Positions 61,087-64,000 of a stretch of 64,000 nucleotides of DNA are shown here, one piece after another. This DNA is from JAWKWH01 sp040830725 (GTDB lineage: Bacteria > Pseudomonadota > Alphaproteobacteria > Rhizobiales > Rhizobiaceae), in NCBI GenBank assembly GCA_040830725.1, contig JBFOMG010000069.1:1-64000 (forward strand). Reading direction: 5' to 3'. A program made the translations under genes and the position numbers. Within the stretch, counting starts at the first letter, position 1. Every line of letters starts with the position of its first letter. The notes beneath the pieces were generated by a model, which worked only from the letters and a program-made list of their open reading frames with translations, was not told where the DNA came from and did no database searches.

Positions 61087-61279
61087 TCACCGGGATGACG
61101 TGGCCGGTCTGGCGATGACTGGATATTGCTGCACATGCGGCCGGGCCTTTTTGGTGAACTCGCTGACCGCACATATCACGGCGGTGTTTTTGAGCAAGCC
61201 CGCAGGTGGATCCGCCGGACGTGCCAGATCGGCCGGCCGGCGGATACGGCATGATCGCCCGGTGAATTGTTGGAGCCGG
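61087..61279. other. Intergenic region, nothing identified
   Basis: Shared spacer between the MFS gene start and the end of the small secreted gene. No repeat or gene was seen; a 95-codon frame on the other strand has no recognisable features. Confidence 0.25.
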
Positions 61280-61675
61280 TCAGCAACCCTTCAGAGGCAC
61301 CCAGTTCGAGAATTTGAAATCGCCCTGGCCCTTGGCCGCGATGCGGTATTTCGTATCGATCGGGTGATGGATCGCCAGGTTCTGTGAGATCAAGGCGGCA
61401 TATTTGTTGCCGTACTTCTTTGCCGTGACGGTTTTAACCGGACCGGCGCCCTGGCCGTGCCGAATGACCATATAGGTGATCTTTCCGCCCTTGGTCGTGT
61501 TTATCCAGGCTTTCATTTGACCGTTACCGGGGCAGGCGAGCGCCGGCGGCGACTTGATCGCCAGCACGACAGACTTGACCAGCAAAGGCCCGGAGCCGCC
61601 GACCTGAAAATTGCCGCCTGCCAAAGCGGACGTGGTTACCGTTGCCGCGAGAGCGGCCAGAACAAGTTTTTTCAT
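61280..61675 (-). CDS. Small secreted protein
   Basis: A 131-residue precursor with a signal peptide (MKKLVLAALAATVTTSALAG). The mature part is basic, has two cysteines (LACPGNG and the final KGC) and ends in WVPLKGC. ggaga precedes ATG 61675. No family recognised, and it shares no clear similarity with the secreted pair at 24196-25033. Confidence 0.65.
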   Translation of the reverse strand: MKKLVLAALAATVTTSALAGGNFQVGGSGPLLVKSVVLAIKSPPALACPGNGQMKAWINTTKGGKITYMVIRHGQGAGPVKTVTAKKYGNKYAALISQNLAIHHPIDTKYRIAAKGQGDFKFSNWVPLKGC

Positions 61676-61810
61676 TTCTGTCTCCACAATCAGGTGGCCA
61701 CGCCGTTGCCGAACGCGGCTGGTTTTTGTCCCTTGTGGATTGTTGATGGCACAATCAGGCAAAGCCGCCTGTGGCAAGCGTCACAGGTCCGGGTTGCCGG
61801 GCAGGTGCCT

Positions 61811-62002
61811 TCAGTTCTTGAAAAAGGATTCCGCGGCGCTGCGGCTGGCATCCTTGCTGCCGGCCTCGGTTTCTAGCCGGACGATCTCGGCCTTCAGCAT
61901 TTCGATGCGTTCATGCAGCTCGTCTACCGAAAGCAAAGACAGGTCCTGGCCAATTTCGTGAACGGGTGGTTTCTTGACTTCTTCATCGTCGAACAGGCTC
62001 AT
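61811..62002 (-). CDS. DUF1192 family protein
   Basis: A 63-residue protein starting MSLFDDEEVKKPPVHEIGQD and containing LSVDELHERIEMLKAEIVRLE, the short helical signature of DUF1192, common in Alphaproteobacteria. gggaga before ATG 62002. It is probably a coiled-coil scaffold; function unknown. It is divergent from the quinone oxidoreductase gene. Confidence 0.85.
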   Translation of the reverse strand: MSLFDDEEVKKPPVHEIGQDLSLLSVDELHERIEMLKAEIVRLETEAGSKDASRSAAESFFKN

Positions 62003-62086
62003 TTTGGTCTCCCGTTTGCGCACGGCTTGATCGGATCATACAGTTCGATGCAGACTGAATTCAATGACCTGCATGAGACGACGATC

Positions 62087-63085
62087 ATGAAACTGCCGAG
62101 CAAGATGACAGCTGTCGCAATCAGCGAACCTGGCGGGCCGATGGCATTGAAGCCTGAGACGCGAACCCTGCCGGAGCCGGATTCCGGCGAGATACTGATC
62201 CGCGTCAAGGCTGCGGGCGTCAACCGGCCGGACGTACTGCAACGAATGGGCGCCTATCCGCCACCGCCTGGCGCGTCCGACCTTCCCGGATTGGAAGTCG
62301 CCGGAGAAGTGGCAGTGACCGGACCGGATGTCGATCGTTGGAGTGTTGGCGATACGGTTACTGCCCTGACGCCTGGCGGCGGTTATGCTGAATACACGCT
62401 GGTGCACGGAACCAACGCCCTGCCGGTGCCGCACGGATTCACATTCACCGAAGCAGCGGCGATACCGGAGACCTACTTCACGGTCTGGCACAATGTGTTC
62501 CAGCGCGGCGGTTTGCGCGAGGGCGAGACGCTGCTGGTCCATGGCGGCTCATCGGGCATCGGTACGACCGCAATACAGCTGGCAAAGGCCTTTGGCGCTT
62601 CGGTCATCGCCACTGCCGGATCGGATGACAAATGTGAAGCCTGTTCGAAACTAGGTGCTGATCGGGTGGTAAATTACCGCGAAGAAGGGTTCGTCGCCGC
62701 GGTCAAGGATTTTACGGGCGGCATGGGAGCCGATGTCATTCTCGACATGGTCGGCGGCGACTATATTTCGCGTAACTACGAGGCGGCGGCTGTCGATGGA
62801 CGCGTGGTGCAGATCGCATTCTTGAACGGATCGAAAGCCGAGGTGGATTTCACACGTTTGATGATCAAGCGGCTCACGCATACCGGCTCGACGCTTCGTC
62901 CGCGTACGATTGAGTTCAAGGCGCACATAGCTTCCGAACTGGAGGACAAGGTCTGGCCGTTGCTCGAAGAGCGCAAGGTCGCGCCGGTCATGGACATGAT
63001 TTTTCCGCTGAAGGAAGCCTGGCGAGCGCATGAGCGCATGGAGGAGGGCAAACACATCGGCAAGATTGTGCTGGATGTCGGCTAA
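62087..63085 (+). CDS. NADPH:quinone oxidoreductase (PIG3/zeta-crystallin type)
   Basis: A 332-residue medium-chain reductase without zinc ligands. GVNRPDVLQRMGAYPPPPGAS near residue 44, GGGYAEY, the nucleotide motif VHGGSSGIGTTAIQLAKAFGA near 149, and the C-terminal HIGKIVLDV pattern are intact. It reduces quinones with NADPH. Start at ATG 62087 (alternatives 62048 and 62105). Its stop overlaps the convergent aldo/keto reductase by four bases. Confidence 0.88.
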   Translation: MKLPSKMTAVAISEPGGPMALKPETRTLPEPDSGEILIRVKAAGVNRPDVLQRMGAYPPPPGASDLPGLEVAGEVAVTGPDVDRWSVGDTVTALTPGGGYAEYTLVHGTNALPVPHGFTFTEAAAIPETYFTVWHNVFQRGGLREGETLLVHGGSSGIGTTAIQLAKAFGASVIATAGSDDKCEACSKLGADRVVNYREEGFVAAVKDFTGGMGADVILDMVGGDYISRNYEAAAVDGRVVQIAFLNGSKAEVDFTRLMIKRLTHTGSTLRPRTIEFKAHIASELEDKVWPLLEERKVAPVMDMIFPLKEAWRAHERMEEGKHIGKIVLDVG

Positions 63086-64000
63086 GCACGGTTCAAAATT
63101 TGATCGATTTCGGCAAGTTGGCCTTGCGTCAGCGGCCCCTTGGTGAGTGCGGCGGTATTTTCCTCGACTTGGTCGACGGTGCGCATGCCGGGAATTGGAA
63201 CAGCCGCCGCATCCCTCGCCCAGATCCAGGCCAGTGCTCCCTGCACAAGCGTTCGGCCGTCGCTTGCGAGAACCTGCCTGATCCGGTCGAGTTTTTCCTT
63301 CCAGCCAAGATCAGCCGAACCGCCTTCGTCAAAATAGGGTAGCCAGTCGGGCGGGCGGCTTCGAATGTCATTGCTTTCCAAACGGCTGGTTTGACCGAAT
63401 TTTCCGGACAAAAACCCCATGGCAAGGGGGGTGCGAATGACCGGAACAAAGTCGTTCTTACCGCATGTCGCCAGCATTTCGGGCGCATCGGAGAATACAT
63501 TCATGTCAAACTGGATTGCCCGCGCGTTTGGATAATTGGCCCAGGAGGCGGCCCGCTCGGGATCATCAGTGCTCCAGCCATATGCGGCGATCAGTTCTGC
63601 TTCGACGAGACCTTCAAGCGATTCTGCGACGGCGGCCGCTTTATCGGCCGGCAGATCACCCAGATGCAGTTGATAGAGGTCGATGCGCTCCAGCCCCAGG
63701 CGGCGAAGTGATGCCTCGCAGGCTCGCCGGATATAACCGGGAGAGTGGTCGGTACCGACCAGTTCACGTCTGTCCGCATTGATGACATTGCCAAACTTGG
63801 TGGCGACGGCAACGTCGTGGTGACCCTTCAACGCCGCCCCCAGAACCTTTTCGGCATGACCGGTACCGTAGGCATCTGCGGTATCGAAAAACCGGATGCC
63901 GCGCTCAAGCGCGCAGTGTATCGCACGGGTGGATTCGCGATCATCGGTATCACCATAACCCAGGGGTGCACCATCGGATGATCGCCAGCCTTGACCGGCA
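63082..64000 (-). CDS. Aldo/keto reductase (N-terminus beyond the window)
   Basis: A partial gene that continues past the right edge. The catalytic set is visible: Asp in FDTADAYG, Tyr in the same motif, Lys in VATKFG and His in YQLHL. The internal ATG at 63831 is not the start, since the frame stays open and reads APLGYGDTDDRESTRAIHCA upstream. The C-terminal VPIPGMRTVDQVEENTAA is the NADP-binding end. It probably reduces aldehydes or ketones. Confidence 0.88.
   Translation of the reverse strand, partial: AGQGWRSSDGAPLGYGDTDDRESTRAIHCALERGIRFFDTADAYGTGHAEKVLGAALKGHHDVAVATKFGNVINADRRELVGTDHSPGYIRRACEASLRRLGLERIDLYQLHLGDLPADKAAAVAESLEGLVEAELIAAYGWSTDDPERAASWANYPNARAIQFDMNVFSDAPEMLATCGKNDFVPVIRTPLAMGFLSGKFGQTSRLESNDIRSRPPDWLPYFDEGGSADLGWKEKLDRIRQVLASDGRTLVQGALAWIWARDAAAVPIPGMRTVDQVEENTAALTKGPLTQGQLAEIDQILNRA

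Noticed and set aside
1..64000. CRISPR arrays, tRNA or rRNA genes, prophage
   Set aside because: No regularly spaced direct repeats, no cloverleaf or rRNA sequence, and no phage structural or integrase genes were recognised.

Overview
The window is a gene-dense, GC-rich bacterial chromosome segment. It most likely comes from an alphaproteobacterium of the order Hyphomicrobiales (Rhizobiales), possibly a marine or soil lineage related to Hoeflea or Ahrensia. The grounds are a hemC-hemD-mic60-hemY block, a DUF1192 and a DUF2794 protein, an Omp25/31-type porin, a thiE/sel1/efp/suhB run followed by a MotA/MotB-like pair, and a glnK-amtB operon with a sigma-54 promoter. The taxonomic call rests on recognised families and gene order, not on a database search. 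No rRNA, tRNA, CRISPR, prophage or complete insertion sequence was seen.

Layout. 1-1152: non-coding, with two palindromic repeats and an AT-rich stretch. 1153-9649: an autotransporter, a TPR protein, a TetR regulator with a palindromic operator divergent from a hydrolase/SRPBCC pair, a small zinc-ribbon protein and a DddP-like M24 protein. 9737-15772: CYTH-CHAD phosphatase, Nudix hydrolase, small secreted protein, Omp25-like porin with terminator, acyl-CoA ligase and a TauE/SafE permease. 15934-21236: thiE-like, Sel1 protein, efp, suhB, and a non-flagellar MotA/MotB-like pair. 21249-24015: an unusual leftward module of a trypsin-like protease, an unrecognised 301-residue protein and a stand-alone copy of the protease N-terminal domain, preceded by an AraC-type regulator and helically phased repeats. 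24196-27576: two tandem secreted paralogues, a flavoprotein and a methyltransferase.

27812-32898: a tightly coupled signalling operon (group I truncated haemoglobin, PAS/class III cyclase, hybrid histidine kinase) followed by a CadC-like winged-helix/TPR regulator. 32920-35319: a methyltransferase, an HxlR regulator and an NTF2-like protein lying between two gene remnants (a SpoU methylase tail and a TetR tail), suggesting an insertion or replacement. 35365-39919: cytosine deaminase, DUF2794, a DUF3726-like protein, a membrane-anchored TerB-like protein, UbiH-type hydroxylase and TesB thioesterase. 40037-42175: sigma-54 promoter, glnK, amtB and the remnant of a second ammonium transporter. 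42221-52155: ftsK, lolA, xthA and assorted housekeeping or small genes, including a 54-residue membrane protein. 51154-58600: gpsA-tsaD divergent from hemC-hemD-mic60-hemY, with a 415-bp MITE-like element between mic60 and hemY. 58651-64000: TerB-like, glutamine amidotransferase, MFS exporter, small proteins, quinone oxidoreductase and a partial aldo/keto reductase cut by the window edge.

The best candidates for undescribed biology are the globin-cyclase-kinase operon, the protease/AraC module with its phased operator, and the DddP-like enzyme that keeps the metal site but lacks the two residues used for DMSP cleavage.
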